Counted from the stretch's first letter, positions 36,258 through 47,100 are shown. The stretch is 64,000 bases of DNA from Neoaquamicrobium microcysteis (GCF_008180155.1 NZ_VSZS01000064.1:124001-188000); one strand, 5' to 3'. Made by a program: numbers and translations. Notes: a model not told the origin generated them from the sequence alone.

Positions 36258-38822
36258 ATGCCAGGGGTGCACCCACTGGATGCGGGGAAATCCGGCACCG
36301 GCAGCCGGAAGGATTCGATGCCGGGCTTTGCGCCGTTGCCGCGGCGCGGCACTGTTCGCGCACTCGCGGCCCGTGCACGCGGCGGCGTTGCCGCGGCCCT
36401 GACGCTGGCGGCAATGCCTGCCACCGCACTGGCCCAGTCGTCGGACGGGTCGCCGCTCGGCGGGCGCATCTCCGTGGGCGCCATGGAGGTCATCCAGCTG
36501 GCGCTGTTCGCCGGCATCACCGGCGCCGCGATGATCTCGGCCATTCTGCTTATCCGCGAACGCACGCGCACGGCCGCCGAGAACGTGCGCCTGCGTGAGC
36601 GCATCGCCGAGATCGGCAACACCCTGCAGCGTTCCGAAGCTTTGCTCAACCTGAAGGACCAGCGCATCCTCGTCTGGTTCGGCGACGAGAAGAAACCCGA
36701 GCTGGTGGGTTCGCTCGCCGGTGCCGACGCGCCCGAGGATCGGGCCACCTTCCTCGCCTTCGGCCGCTGGCTGGCTCCGCGCAGCGCCTCGCGTCTGGAG
36801 CGCGCCATCGCCGCGTTGCGCGAAGGCGGCCAGTCCTTCGATCTCGTGGCCGAGACCAGCAAGGGCGTGTTCCTCGAGGTGCAGGGGCGCATCGCTACCG
36901 GCCACGTCGCGGTAAGGTTCTTCTCGCTCTCGGACGCACGGCGCGAGCACGCCGAGCTGCGCGTCGAGCACCAGCAGCTTCGCAACGAGCATGACACGCT
37001 GCGCCACCTTCTCGACGCACTCCCCATGCCCGCCTGGCTGCGCGGCGACGATGGCCGCCTGAGCTGGGTCAACGCGGCCTATGCGAGAGCCGTCGAGGCG
37101 CCGAGCGCCACGGTCGCGATGAGCGAGAACCGCGAATTTCTCGGCACCGCGGCGCGCGAGCAGATCGCCCGCGATCATCTCTCCGCGCCGGTCTTCCAGC
37201 AGAGCCTCTCCACCGTCATCGGCGGCGACCGTCGTATCTTTGCCGTCACCGATGTCGTCGGCAGGGAAAGCTCGGCAGGTCTGGCGCACGACACCAGCGA
37301 CATGGAGACCATCCGCGAGGAGCACGAGCGCACGGTGCGCAGCCACGCCGATACGCTCGACCAGCTCAACACCGCGGTCGCCATCTTCGATACCGACCAG
37401 AAGCTGCGCTTCTTCAACCAGGCGTTCCAGAAGCTCTGGGAGCTCGATATCGGCTTCCTCACCAGCGCGCCCGACAACACGCTGCTGCTCGACAGGCTGC
37501 GCAGCGACGGCAAGCTGGCCGAGCAGCCGGAATGGCGGCGATGGAAGGAGAACCTTCTGGGCGCCTACCGTGCGGTCGAGCCGCAGGAGCATCTGTGGCA
37601 CCTTCCCGACGGCCAGACGCTGCGCGTCGTCGCCAACCCGCAGCCCAAGGGCGGCGTGACCTGGGTGTTCGAGAACCTGACCGAGAAGATCAATCTCGAA
37701 AGCCGCTACAACACCGTCGTGCGGGTGCAGGGCGTGACGCTCGACAATCTGGCCGAGGGCGTCGCCGTGTTCGGGCCCGACGGGCGGGTGCGCCTTTCCA
37801 ACCCCGCCTTTTCCACGCTTTGGGGCCTGCCCGAGGGGCTGGTCAAAGCCGGCACGCATATCTCCGTCATCAAGGCCGCCTGCCAGACGCTGGCCAAGGC
37901 GAGTCCATGGGGCGAGTTCGCCGCCTCCGTCACCGGCTTCGACGAGGAACGCAGCGACGGCCACGGCCAGGTCGAGCTTTCCGACGGCAACATCCTTCGC
38001 TACGCCGTCATCCACCTGCCCAACGGCCAGGTGATGACCACCTTCATCGACGTGACCGACAGCGTCAACGTCGAGCGCATGCTGAAGGACAAGAACGAGG
38101 CGCTGGAGCGCGCCGACCAGCTGAAGAACGATTTCGTGCGACACGTCTCCTACGAGCTGCGCTCGCCGCTGACCACAATCAGCGGTTTCGCCCAGCTTCT
38201 GGCGCAGGATGCGGCCGGGCCGCTCAACGAGCGCCAGCGCGACTATGTCGATCACATCGCCTCGTCGTCCTTCGAGCTCGAAACCATCGTCGACGACATT
38301 CTCGACCTTGCCACCGTCGATGCGGGCATCATGGAGCTCGACATCGGCGAGGTCATGATCGAGCAGGCGGTGAAGTCGGCGGCCGACCTCGTGGCCGAAC
38401 GTCTGCGCGAGCACGACATCAGGCTGGAGATCGAGCTGGCCCAAGCGCCGGCCTCCTTCCACGCCGACGAGAACCGCATCCGCCAGATCCTGTTCAACCT
38501 GCTCAGCAACGCGGCCAATTTCGCGCCCGAGGGCTCCGCCATTCGACTCTCCTGCTTCCGCGATCCCGGCGGCGTGGCCTTCGCCGTGCATGATGACGGG
38601 CCGGGCATTGCGCCCGACGTGCTCGACGGCATTTTTCGGCGCTTCGAGCCCCATGCCAATGGCGGTCGCCGGCGCGGCGCGGGCCTCGGCCTTTCCATCG
38701 TCAAGAGCTTCGTGGAACTGCATGACGGGTCGATCGAGATCGACACCGGCGAAGGACGCGGCACGACGGTGATCTGCCGTTTCCCGATGGCTCCCGAAGG
38801 GTTCAGGGCGGCGGCGGAATAG
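36258..38822 (+). CDS. divL: DivL-type cell-cycle kinase with tyrosine in place of the H-box histidine
   Basis: The 854-residue membrane protein has two N-terminal hydrophobic segments (about residues 40-60 and 77-98), a coiled region, PAS-like sensor segments (about 250-600) and a dimerisation/ATPase module. The H-box reads VSYELRSPLTTI, so the phospho-acceptor position is Tyr632 instead of His, as in Caulobacter DivL, a kinase-like regulator of CckA and hence CtrA. ATPase motifs NLLSNAANF, DDGPGI and GAGLGLSIVK are intact. I chose ATG 36258, with GGAGAGGA 10-17 nt upstream; the frame extends back into the ahcY terminator. It is next to ahcY as in Sinorhizobium. Confidence 0.9.
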   Translation: MPGVHPLDAGKSGTGSRKDSMPGFAPLPRRGTVRALAARARGGVAAALTLAAMPATALAQSSDGSPLGGRISVGAMEVIQLALFAGITGAAMISAILLIRERTRTAAENVRLRERIAEIGNTLQRSEALLNLKDQRILVWFGDEKKPELVGSLAGADAPEDRATFLAFGRWLAPRSASRLERAIAALREGGQSFDLVAETSKGVFLEVQGRIATGHVAVRFFSLSDARREHAELRVEHQQLRNEHDTLRHLLDALPMPAWLRGDDGRLSWVNAAYARAVEAPSATVAMSENREFLGTAAREQIARDHLSAPVFQQSLSTVIGGDRRIFAVTDVVGRESSAGLAHDTSDMETIREEHERTVRSHADTLDQLNTAVAIFDTDQKLRFFNQAFQKLWELDIGFLTSAPDNTLLLDRLRSDGKLAEQPEWRRWKENLLGAYRAVEPQEHLWHLPDGQTLRVVANPQPKGGVTWVFENLTEKINLESRYNTVVRVQGVTLDNLAEGVAVFGPDGRVRLSNPAFSTLWGLPEGLVKAGTHISVIKAACQTLAKASPWGEFAASVTGFDEERSDGHGQVELSDGNILRYAVIHLPNGQVMTTFIDVTDSVNVERMLKDKNEALERADQLKNDFVRHVSYELRSPLTTISGFAQLLAQDAAGPLNERQRDYVDHIASSSFELETIVDDILDLATVDAGIMELDIGEVMIEQAVKSAADLVAERLREHDIRLEIELAQAPASFHADENRIRQILFNLLSNAANFAPEGSAIRLSCFRDPGGVAFAVHDDGPGIAPDVLDGIFRRFEPHANGGRRRGAGLGLSIVKSFVELHDGSIEIDTGEGRGTTVICRFPMAPEGFRAAAE

Positions 38823-38825
38823 TCC

Positions 38826-40322
38826 ATGGCAGGACGCATGCTCCGCCTCCCGCTGCCCGACGAGGACGCTTCGCGCAGGTTCGGCGAAGACCTCGCCGCG
38901 ATCCTCATGCCCGGCGACGTGATCGCGCTCGAAGGCGATCTCGGCATGGGCAAGACCACGCTCGCCCGCGCCATCCTGCGCGCTCTTGCCGGCGATCCGG
39001 CGCTTGAGGTGCCGAGCCCAACCTTCACGCTGGTGCAGGCCTATGCGGGTCGCGTGCCGGCCCAGCACTTCGACCTCTACCGCCTGTCGTCGCCCGACGA
39101 GCTTGAAGAGCTGGGACTTGGCGAAGCGATCCGCGAAGGCGTCGTGCTGATCGAGTGGCCTGAACGTGCCGGCGACGCCCTGCCCGCGGACCGCGCAACC
39201 ATCGCCTTGTCGGAAGAAGGCGCCGGCCGTGCGGCCGAAATCTTCGCCCTGCCCGCCTTTCTCGACCGGCTCGAGCGCACGCTGGCGATCAGGAATTTTC
39301 TCGCTCAGTCGGGCCTGGGCGATGCGACGCGCCGCTTCCTCACGGGCGATGCGTCCGCCCGCGCCTATGAGACCGTAGAGCTGCCGGGCGGCCCTGCCGT
39401 CATCCTGATGAACACGCCGCGCCGGCCCGACGGCCCGCCGATCCGCGACGGCAAGCCCTACAGCCAGATCGCTCATCTGGCCGAATCCGTCGTTCCCTTC
39501 GTGGCGATCGCAGAGACGCTGCGGGGGGAGGGTTTCTGCGCGCCGCAGATCCATGCAGCCGATCTCGAACGCGGCCTGTTGCTGGTCGAGGATCTGGGGC
39601 GCGAAGGCGTGCTCGACGCCGAAAGCCGGCCCATCCCCGAGCGCTACCTCGCCAGCGCCGAATTGCTGGCTGCGATGCACCGCCGCACGTGGCCCTCGCA
39701 TATCGAGGTGGCACCCGGCTTCTCGCATGATGTGCCGGCTTACGACCGGAGCGCGCTCGCTATCGAGACCGAGCTTCTGACCGACTGGTATCTGCCGCAC
39801 GTGTCGGGCCGCGATTCAACCCCGGCGGATCGCGAAGCCTATGCGGCAGCGTGGACCGCAGCCTTCGATGTGCTTGACCGGACCGAAAAAAGTCTGGTGC
39901 TGCGCGACTTCCATTCGCCCAACATCATCTGGCGCGCCCATGCCGAGGGGCATGACCGCGTCGGGCTCATCGACTTTCAGGACGCTCTGATCGGCCCGTC
40001 AGCCTACGATGTCGCGTCGCTGGCGATGGATGCACGGGTGATGGTCGAACCCACGCTCGAGCGCGAAATCGTCGAGGCGTATTGCCGGGCCAGAGAGGCC
40101 GCTGGCGCTTTCGACCGCGCGGGCTTCGATGCGGCCTACGCCATCATGGCCGCGCAGCGGAACTCCAAGATTCTCGGCATCTTCGTGCGGCTCAACATGC
40201 GCGACGGCAAGCCCGGCTACATGAAGCACCTGCCGCGCATCCGCGGATACATGGAGCGTGCGCTGGTGCACCCTGCCCTTGCGCCGGTGCGCGCGCTGTA
40301 CCAGCGGCTTGGCGTCATATGA
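38826..40322 (+). CDS. tsaE: Fusion of TsaE (tRNA t6A synthesis ATPase) with a phosphotransferase (AmgK-like) domain
   Basis: The 498-residue protein has two domains. Residues 1-150 are TsaE, with Walker A EGDLGMGKTTLAR and the PSPTFTLVQ block, the ATPase that helps TsaBD form threonylcarbamoyl-adenosine at tRNA position 37. From about 160 on is an APH-like kinase with FLTGDASARAYE, the catalytic LVLRDFHSPNIIW and the DFG-like LIDFQDALIG. The kinase resembles AmgK, which phosphorylates MurNAc/GlcNAc at the anomeric position. The next gene is MurU-like, AmgK's usual partner. A 3-nt gap separates it from divL and 4 nt overlap the next gene. Such fusions are known in rhizobia. Confidence 0.92.
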   Translation: MAGRMLRLPLPDEDASRRFGEDLAAILMPGDVIALEGDLGMGKTTLARAILRALAGDPALEVPSPTFTLVQAYAGRVPAQHFDLYRLSSPDELEELGLGEAIREGVVLIEWPERAGDALPADRATIALSEEGAGRAAEIFALPAFLDRLERTLAIRNFLAQSGLGDATRRFLTGDASARAYETVELPGGPAVILMNTPRRPDGPPIRDGKPYSQIAHLAESVVPFVAIAETLRGEGFCAPQIHAADLERGLLLVEDLGREGVLDAESRPIPERYLASAELLAAMHRRTWPSHIEVAPGFSHDVPAYDRSALAIETELLTDWYLPHVSGRDSTPADREAYAAAWTAAFDVLDRTEKSLVLRDFHSPNIIWRAHAEGHDRVGLIDFQDALIGPSAYDVASLAMDARVMVEPTLEREIVEAYCRAREAAGAFDRAGFDAAYAIMAAQRNSKILGIFVRLNMRDGKPGYMKHLPRIRGYMERALVHPALAPVRALYQRLGVI

Positions 40323-41041
40323 AAGACGGGCCGCGCACGGCGATGGTGCTCGCAGCCGGCCTCGGCAAGCGCATGCGCCCGCTGACCGACACGAAGCCGA
40401 AGCCGCTGATAGAAATAGCCGGCAAAACATTGCTCGACCGCGGGCTCGACGCACTCGCGCGTGCCGGCGTCGAACAGGCCGTCGTCAACGTTCATTACCT
40501 TGGCGGACAGATCGTCGCCCACACGGCCGGCCGGTCTTCCCCGGCCGTCACGATATCGGACGAAACCGACCAGCTTCTCGATTCGGCAGGCGGCATCGTC
40601 AGGGCGCTGCCGCTTCTCGGCGGCGATCCGTTCTTCGTGCTCAACGCCGATACGTTCTGGATCGACGGAGATCTGGCCAATCTTCAACGGCTTGCCCTTG
40701 CATGGGATGGCGCGCGCATGGATATTCTTCTCATGCTCGCCCGCCTCGAAGACGCCACCGGCCACAGCGGCACCACCGATTTTCTGCTCGACGGCGAAGG
40801 CCGCCTGTCGCGCGCAAAAGGCGCGCCGCACGGCCTGATCTATGCGGGCGCGGCGATCGTCCACCCCCGCATCTTTGAGGGCGCAAGCGCTCAGCCGCAT
40901 TCGCTCAACGCCTATTTCGACCGCGCGATCGCAGCCGGCCGGCTTTTCGGCATGGCCATGCAGGGCCACTGGATCACTGTCGGCACGCCCGACGCCGTGG
41001 CAGAGGCGGAAGCCGCCATCGTGCGGCATGGCGGGTCATGA
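40319..41041 (+). CDS. murU: MurU-like sugar-1-phosphate nucleotidyltransferase
   Basis: The 240-residue protein has the nucleotidyltransferase signature AMVLAAGLGKRMRPLTDTKPKPL at residues 8-30 (Lys of KPKPL included) and the metal-binding NADTFW. MurU makes UDP-MurNAc from MurNAc-1-phosphate in the AmgK/MurU cell-wall recycling route, and adjacency to an AmgK-like domain supports this role. Other sugar nucleotides cannot be excluded. ATG 40319 overlaps the fusion gene stop by 4 nt and its own stop overlaps addB by 4 nt. Confidence 0.82.
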   Translation: MKDGPRTAMVLAAGLGKRMRPLTDTKPKPLIEIAGKTLLDRGLDALARAGVEQAVVNVHYLGGQIVAHTAGRSSPAVTISDETDQLLDSAGGIVRALPLLGGDPFFVLNADTFWIDGDLANLQRLALAWDGARMDILLMLARLEDATGHSGTTDFLLDGEGRLSRAKGAPHGLIYAGAAIVHPRIFEGASAQPHSLNAYFDRAIAAGRLFGMAMQGHWITVGTPDAVAEAEAAIVRHGGS

Positions 41042-44000
41042 GCGTCGGCCGGCAGCCGCGCGTTCTGTCCATTCCCGCCGGCGCGCCCTTTCTGCCCACC
41101 TTGGCCGACGGCCTTCTCTCGGGGCGCATCGTTCCGGGCTTCGGCTATGACGGCGACCCGCTGAAGCTTGCCGAGGCCACCATCTACGTGCCGACCCGCC
41201 GTGCCGCGCGCGCGTTGCGCGATGCATTCGTGGAGAGGCTGGGCGGCGTCTCGGCCATTTTGCCGACCGTGCGCCCGCTTGGCGAGTTCGACGAGGATGC
41301 TGCGGTCTTCGAGGGCGGGCAGGCCGACGAACTGGCGCTCGCGATGCCAATCGAGGCGCTGGACCGGGTGCTGCTGCTGGCGCCGCTGGTTCAGGCGTGG
41401 AAGCGCCGTCTGCCGGCGCACCTCGCCGCGCTCTTCGGCGAGGACGTGGTTGTCCCCGCCTCGCTGGCCGATGCCGTCTGGCTCGCGCGCGACCTTGCCG
41501 CGCTCATGGACGAGATCGAGACCGGCGGTGCGGAATGGGCGCGGCTTGCGGGCCTGGTCCCGGCCGATCTCGCCAATTGGTGGCAGGTCACGCTGGAATT
41601 TCTCGACATCGTCACCGGGGCGTGGCCGCAGCTTCTGGCGGAGCGCGACCGCTCCAACCCGGCGGCCCACCGCAACGCGATGATCCTTGCGGAGGCCGAG
41701 CGGCTCTTGCGCAATCCGCCCCCGGGCCCGGTCATCGCTGCCGGTTCCACGGGCTCCATCCCGGCCACCGCGCAGCTTCTGGCGGCGATCTCGCGCCTGC
41801 CTTCGGGCGCGGTGGTGTTGCCGGGGCTCGACTGCGCCATGGATGAACGCAGCTGGCTGGAGATCGGCAACGCCGAGCTTCCGCCCGCAAGCTTCGGTCA
41901 CCCGCAGGCGGGCCTGAAAAAGCTTCTTGGCGTGCTTGGCATCGAACGCCGCGACGTAGACGAGGTCGCCTCCGCTCCCCCAGCCATCGCCGCCCGCGTT
42001 GTGATGGTGAGTGAGGCACTGCGTCCCGCCGAGACGACCGACGTGTGGGCGGAGCTCGGTCCTGCATCCGATCCAGCGGCGCTTGAGGGTGTGACGCTGG
42101 TCGAGGCGGCCAACGAGCGTGAGGAAGCGCTGGTGATCGCGGCCGCCCTGCGCCTCGCGGTCGCCGGGGGAAAAAGCACGGCGCTGGTCACGGGCGACCG
42201 CGCGCTGGCGCGCCGCGTGGCAAGCGAGCTTCGCCGCTTCGGCATCGAGGCCGACGATTCGGGCGGTGTGCCGCTCGTCCAGACGCCGCCGGCCTCGTTG
42301 TTCCGACTGATGCTGGATGCGGCCTTCGCGCCGGGTGACCCGGTCGCCATCATGGCGCTGCTGAAGCATCCGCTGCTGCGCCTTGGCATGGAGCGCGCCC
42401 GTCTGCGCGAGGCCGCCGAAACCGTCGATCTCGTCGCCCTGCGCGGCGGCACGGGCCGGCCGGATATCGGCACGCTGGCAGCCGATTTCGACAGGCGGCT
42501 GCAGGCGCGGCGCGACGACCCTCGAAAGCCGTTCTGGCTGGTGCGCCTGAACGCCGACCGCATCGCCGCCGCACGCGCAGCGCTGGCAGGGCTCGAGGCG
42601 GCCATGGCCCCCTTGTGTGCATTGCGCGGCCGCGACACGGACCTTGCCGGGATCGCCCGCGCCTGCGTTGCCTGCTTCGAGGCGCTCGGCCGCGACGAGA
42701 GCGGCACGCTGGCGGAGCTCTATCGCGGCGATGCCGGCGAGGCTCTGGCGTCGTTCCTGCGCTCGCTCGTCGGCGCGAATGTCGATTTTCCTGTCAGGGC
42801 CGAAGAATGGCCTGATGTCTTCGCGGCACTCGTTGCGGGCGCGTCGGTCAAGCCGTCGCTTGCCGGCGACAGCCGCGTCGCCATCTGGGGTGCGCTGGAG
42901 GCCCGGCTCCAGAGCGTCGACCTGCTCGTGCTTGGCGGGCTCAACGAAGGCTCGTGGCCACGTAAGGCCGACCCCGATCCCTTCATGTCGCGCTTCATGA
43001 AGGCAGGCATGGAGCTGGAGCCTCCGGAGCGGCGCATCGGCCAGGCGGCGCACGATTTCATCATGGGGATGGGCGCGAAAGAGGTGGTGCTCACCCGCGC
43101 GGCGAGGGCTGGCGACGCCCCGGCGCTGGCCTCGCGCTGGCTGCAGCGGCTGAAGACATTTGCCGGCGAAGCAAACGTCAGGCTGATGACCGAGCCGGGC
43201 CGGGCGCTGCTGCACTGGGCGCGCGACCTCGACAGCGCGGAGCCGGTGGATTTTGCACCACGTCCCAGACCGTGCCCGCCTCTGGACCTTCGGCCGAAAG
43301 CCTTTTCGGTCACCGAGATCGAGACGCTACGCCGCGACGCCTATGCCGTCTACGCCCGGCGCATGCTGCGGCTGGAGCCGCTGGAACCGCTGTTGCGCGA
43401 TCCCGGCGCGGCCGAGCGTGGCAATCTGTTCCACGACATCGTTCACCGCTTTGCCGTCGATGAGGTTGACCCCTTCGCGGCCGACGCCGAGGCGAGGCTG
43501 GTCGAGATCGGACGAACGGTTTTCGACGCTTATGCGCTGCCGCCCGATATCGACGCCGTGTGGTGGCCGCGTTTCGTGCGCATGGCCGGCCATTTCATCG
43601 TGTGGGAGCGCGGCCGTCCCGCCGGCATCAAGCAGCGTCTGGCCGAGGCGCGCGCGGCACCGACGCCCATCGGCGCTACCGACGCGACGCTTCGCGGACG
43701 TGCCGACCGCATCGACCTTCGCGCAGCCGACATGGCCGACATTCTCGATTTCAAGACCGGTTCGTCGCCGTCCAAGGCCCAGGCCCACACGCTGCTTTCG
43801 CCCCAGCTTGCCCTTGAAGGCGCGTTGCTGATGCGTGGCGCCTTCGCGGATCGCGCATATACGCCGTCCGAGCTTGCCCATGTGCGCATGAAGGCCAATG
43901 GCGAGGTCCACGAGGAATCGATCCTCGAATACAATCGCCAGTTCAAGTCGGCGCGCGAGCTCTCGTCCGAAGCATGGGAACGTCTGGAGCGCCTGATCGC

Positions 44001-44148
44001 TTATTACGGTGTCGAAACGAATGGCTATTTGTCTCGCGCCCTGCCGTTCCGCGAGGGCGATGCGGGCGGTGACTACGACCATCTGGCGCGGGTGCTCGAA
44101 TGGTCGGCGGGTGGCGATGCCGCGGCCGAGGAAGGCGGTGGCGAATGA
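41038..44148 (+). CDS. addB: Double-strand break repair protein AddB (alphaproteobacterial type)
   Basis: AddB is the second nuclease-bearing subunit of the AddAB helicase-nuclease, which resects DNA ends for RecA. The 1036-residue protein resembles alphaproteobacterial AddB throughout, with VPTRRAARALRDAF early, GLNEGSWP in the middle and the PD-(D/E)XK nuclease motif ADILDFKTG late (about residue 900). No Walker A GKT loop is visible near the N-terminus, and the cysteines that hold an Fe-S cluster in Bacillus AddB are not visible near the nuclease domain (FSVTEIETLRRDAYAVYA lacks the Cys). It overlaps murU and addA by 4 nt each. Confidence 0.95.
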   Translation: MSVGRQPRVLSIPAGAPFLPTLADGLLSGRIVPGFGYDGDPLKLAEATIYVPTRRAARALRDAFVERLGGVSAILPTVRPLGEFDEDAAVFEGGQADELALAMPIEALDRVLLLAPLVQAWKRRLPAHLAALFGEDVVVPASLADAVWLARDLAALMDEIETGGAEWARLAGLVPADLANWWQVTLEFLDIVTGAWPQLLAERDRSNPAAHRNAMILAEAERLLRNPPPGPVIAAGSTGSIPATAQLLAAISRLPSGAVVLPGLDCAMDERSWLEIGNAELPPASFGHPQAGLKKLLGVLGIERRDVDEVASAPPAIAARVVMVSEALRPAETTDVWAELGPASDPAALEGVTLVEAANEREEALVIAAALRLAVAGGKSTALVTGDRALARRVASELRRFGIEADDSGGVPLVQTPPASLFRLMLDAAFAPGDPVAIMALLKHPLLRLGMERARLREAAETVDLVALRGGTGRPDIGTLAADFDRRLQARRDDPRKPFWLVRLNADRIAAARAALAGLEAAMAPLCALRGRDTDLAGIARACVACFEALGRDESGTLAELYRGDAGEALASFLRSLVGANVDFPVRAEEWPDVFAALVAGASVKPSLAGDSRVAIWGALEARLQSVDLLVLGGLNEGSWPRKADPDPFMSRFMKAGMELEPPERRIGQAAHDFIMGMGAKEVVLTRAARAGDAPALASRWLQRLKTFAGEANVRLMTEPGRALLHWARDLDSAEPVDFAPRPRPCPPLDLRPKAFSVTEIETLRRDAYAVYARRMLRLEPLEPLLRDPGAAERGNLFHDIVHRFAVDEVDPFAADAEARLVEIGRTVFDAYALPPDIDAVWWPRFVRMAGHFIVWERGRPAGIKQRLAEARAAPTPIGATDATLRGRADRIDLRAADMADILDFKTGSSPSKAQAHTLLSPQLALEGALLMRGAFADRAYTPSELAHVRMKANGEVHEESILEYNRQFKSARELSSEAWERLERLIAYYGVETNGYLSRALPFREGDAGGDYDHLARVLEWSAGGDAAAEEGGGE

Positions 44149-47100
44149 GCGACCGCCCCAACATTCCCGAAGACACGCGCGCCGCGCAGTCTGCCGCAGC
44201 CACCCCCGGCGTGTCTGCCTGGGTGTCGGCCAATGCCGGGTCCGGCAAGACCCATGTGCTGGCCAGTCGCGTGATCCGGCTGCTGCTGGGCGGGGCGGAG
44301 CCGTCGCGCATCCTGTGCCTCACCTATACGCGTGCGGCGGCCGCCAACATGGCGGCCCGCGTCTTCGCCAATCTGGCGCGCTGGACCACGCTGGCCGAAG
44401 AACGCCTCGCAGCCGAACTGACGGAGCTTGAAGGCCGCCGTCCGGACGCCGCCCGCATCCGTCTGGCACGCAGGCTTTTTGCCCATGCGCTTGAAACGCC
44501 GGGCGGGCTCAAGATCCAGACCATCCATGCCTTCTGTGAGGCGGTGCTGCACCAGTTTCCGCTGGAAGCCAACATCGCCGGCCATTTCGAGATGCTGGAC
44601 AGCCAGATGGAAGCTGCCCTCGTGGCCGAGGCGCGGCGCGAGATGATCGCCCATGCCGCAGCCGATGCGGGCGCCGATCTGGCCGAGGCCTTCGCCGTCG
44701 TGCTGGAGCATGGCGGCGAGAGCGGACTTGAAAGCCTGCTCGGAGGCATCGTCGCCCAGCGCGACGCGCTTAGGGCTTTCATTGCGCAGGCGGGCGAGGG
44801 CGATGCCCGCTTCCGCCCCTTTTTCGAGGAATTCGGCTTCGCCGAAACCGACACGACCGCTTCTCTGGCCGGCGCGATCTGGCCCGATCCCTATTTCAAC
44901 CGCGGTCTGGCGGTCGCCATCGGCAGCCGCGCCGCCGCCGCAGGCAAGTCGATCGCCGAAACCTTCGCCTCCGACCTGACCAATGCCTGTGCGCTGGCCG
45001 ATCCCGTCGAGCGTCTCGACGCCTTGCGCGGCCTCCTGCTGACGAAGAAGAGCGGCGGCGTGTGGGCGGCAAAGTCGGCGTCGCGGATCATGGCGAAGGG
45101 CGTGGGCGAATACTTCCCCGACTTCGTACCCGAGTTCGAGCGTTTCGCCGGCGCGATCGACGCGGCATGCGACCGCAAGGCCCTGCTGGCGATGTTGCAG
45201 GCGACGCGCGCCGCCCTCGTCATTGCCGACTGGCTGATCCTGCGCTACCAGCGGCTCAAAAGTGCGCGCGGCTTCCTCGACTTCAACGACCTCATCACCC
45301 GCACTGCCGCGCTTCTTGCGCGCAACGATGCTGGCGCATGGGTGCAGTACAAGCTCGACAAGGGCATCGACCACATCCTGCTCGACGAGGCGCAGGATAC
45401 CAGCCCCGACCAGTGGGCGGTGGTCAACGCGCTGGCTTCGGAGTTTTTCGCCGGCATCGGCGCACGCGAAGGGCGCACGCGCACCGTCTTCGCCGTGGGC
45501 GACGAGAAGCAGTCGATCTACTCTTTCCAGGGTGCCGAGCCCGAATCCTTCGCGCTCAGTGGGCGCACCTTCCGCGAGCGCGTTGAGGGTGCCGAGGGAC
45601 GGTTCGAGCATGTGAGGCTGACACGGTCCTTTCGTTCCACCGAGGACGTGCTTTCGGCGGTCGATCTTGTGTTTGCGAGCGAGACGAATCGCGACGGCCT
45701 GACCCGCGATCCCGAGCCGATCGAACACCTCGCCATCCGCGAGAACGCGCCGGGCCATGTCGAGCTGTGGCCGTCGCTCAGCCCCACCGTCGTCGAGGAA
45801 CCCGACGATTGGACGCAGGCCATCGACCACGCGTCCGCCCCGGCCGTGCGGCTGGCGCAGCAGATCGCGTCCACCATCGCGCACTGGCTTTCTTCCGGCG
45901 AGGTGATCGCCGGCAGGGGCAGGCTGCTTGCGCCCGGCGACGTCATGGTGCTCGTGCGCAAGCGCGACCGTTTCATCCATGCGCTGGGTCGCGAGCTGAA
46001 GAACCGACGCATTCCGGTGGCCGGCGCAGATCGCCTCATGCTCACCGGCCATATCGCCGTTCAGGATCTGATGGCGGCAGCGCGCGTCGCGCTTCAGCCC
46101 GAGGATGACCTGTCGCTGGCGGCGCTGCTCAAGAGCCCGGCCTTCGGCTTCGACGAGGATTTGCTGTTCGAGCTCGCGGCAAGAAGGCCGGCGGGCCAAT
46201 CGCTGCTGAGCGCGCTGCGCGCTTCCCATTCCACCGACGGGCGGGTGACGACGGCTCTCGAAACCGTTTCGCGCTGGCGGAACGAAGCCGGCTACAAAAG
46301 GCCGTTCGAGTTCTTCGCCGGCCTGCTCGCGCGCGATGGCCTGCGTCGAAAGTTCATCGCCCGCCTTGGGCCTGAGGCCGGTGATGTGGTCGACGAGTTC
46401 CTCAATTTCTGCCTGGTGGCCGAGCGCAGCGGCGTCGTCGGGCTGGAGGCGCTGATCGCGCTGCTGGACGGCGGCGGGCCGGAGATCAAGCGCGAGATGG
46501 ACCAGACGCGCGGCGAGGTGCGGATCATGACCGCCCATGCTGCGAAAGGCCTGGAAGCGCCGGTCGTGTTTCTGGTCGACAGCGGGGCTGCGGCCTTTTC
46601 CGACAGCCACCTGCCGCGCCTGATGCCGTTCGAGGCTCCGCAGCGCGGCTGGCGGGGCAAGGGGTTCCTCTGGCGCGCCACCTCGGACATGAACAATTCT
46701 TTCGCGCAGGGGCTTTCGGCAACCGCGCGCCGCAAGGCCGAGCAGGAATACCGCCGGCTGCTCTATGTCGGCATGACGCGGGCGGAAGACCGCCTTGTCG
46801 TCTGCGGCTATCACGGCAAGCGCGGCCAGCCCGAAGGGGCTTGGCACGTCATGGTGCGCGACGCGCTGGCTGGCTCGCCCGCCACGCGTGAGATCACCCA
46901 TCCGGCCACCAGCGAGACGATCCTGCGCTATCAGGTGACACCCTCTGGGCCCGTCGCGCTCAAGGCCGAGCAGGCGGGCGTCGCGCCTACGGTGCCGCCC
47001 CTGCCTCCCGCGCTCATGGAAGACGTTCCGCCCGCACCCGTCCTTCCGCGGCCGCTGTCGCCCTCCAGCGCCGGCGTGGTGATCGAGCCCGGCCCGGATG

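Noticed and set aside
34896-39800. 1634-codon minus-strand open frame antisense to ahcY, divL and tsaE
   Set aside because: It crosses three genes with strong family matches on the other strand and encodes no recognisable motif; long antisense frames are common in GC-rich DNA with codon bias.
40912-43215. 767-codon minus-strand open frame antisense to addB and murU
   Set aside because: Same reason: no motifs, shadows a well-identified gene.
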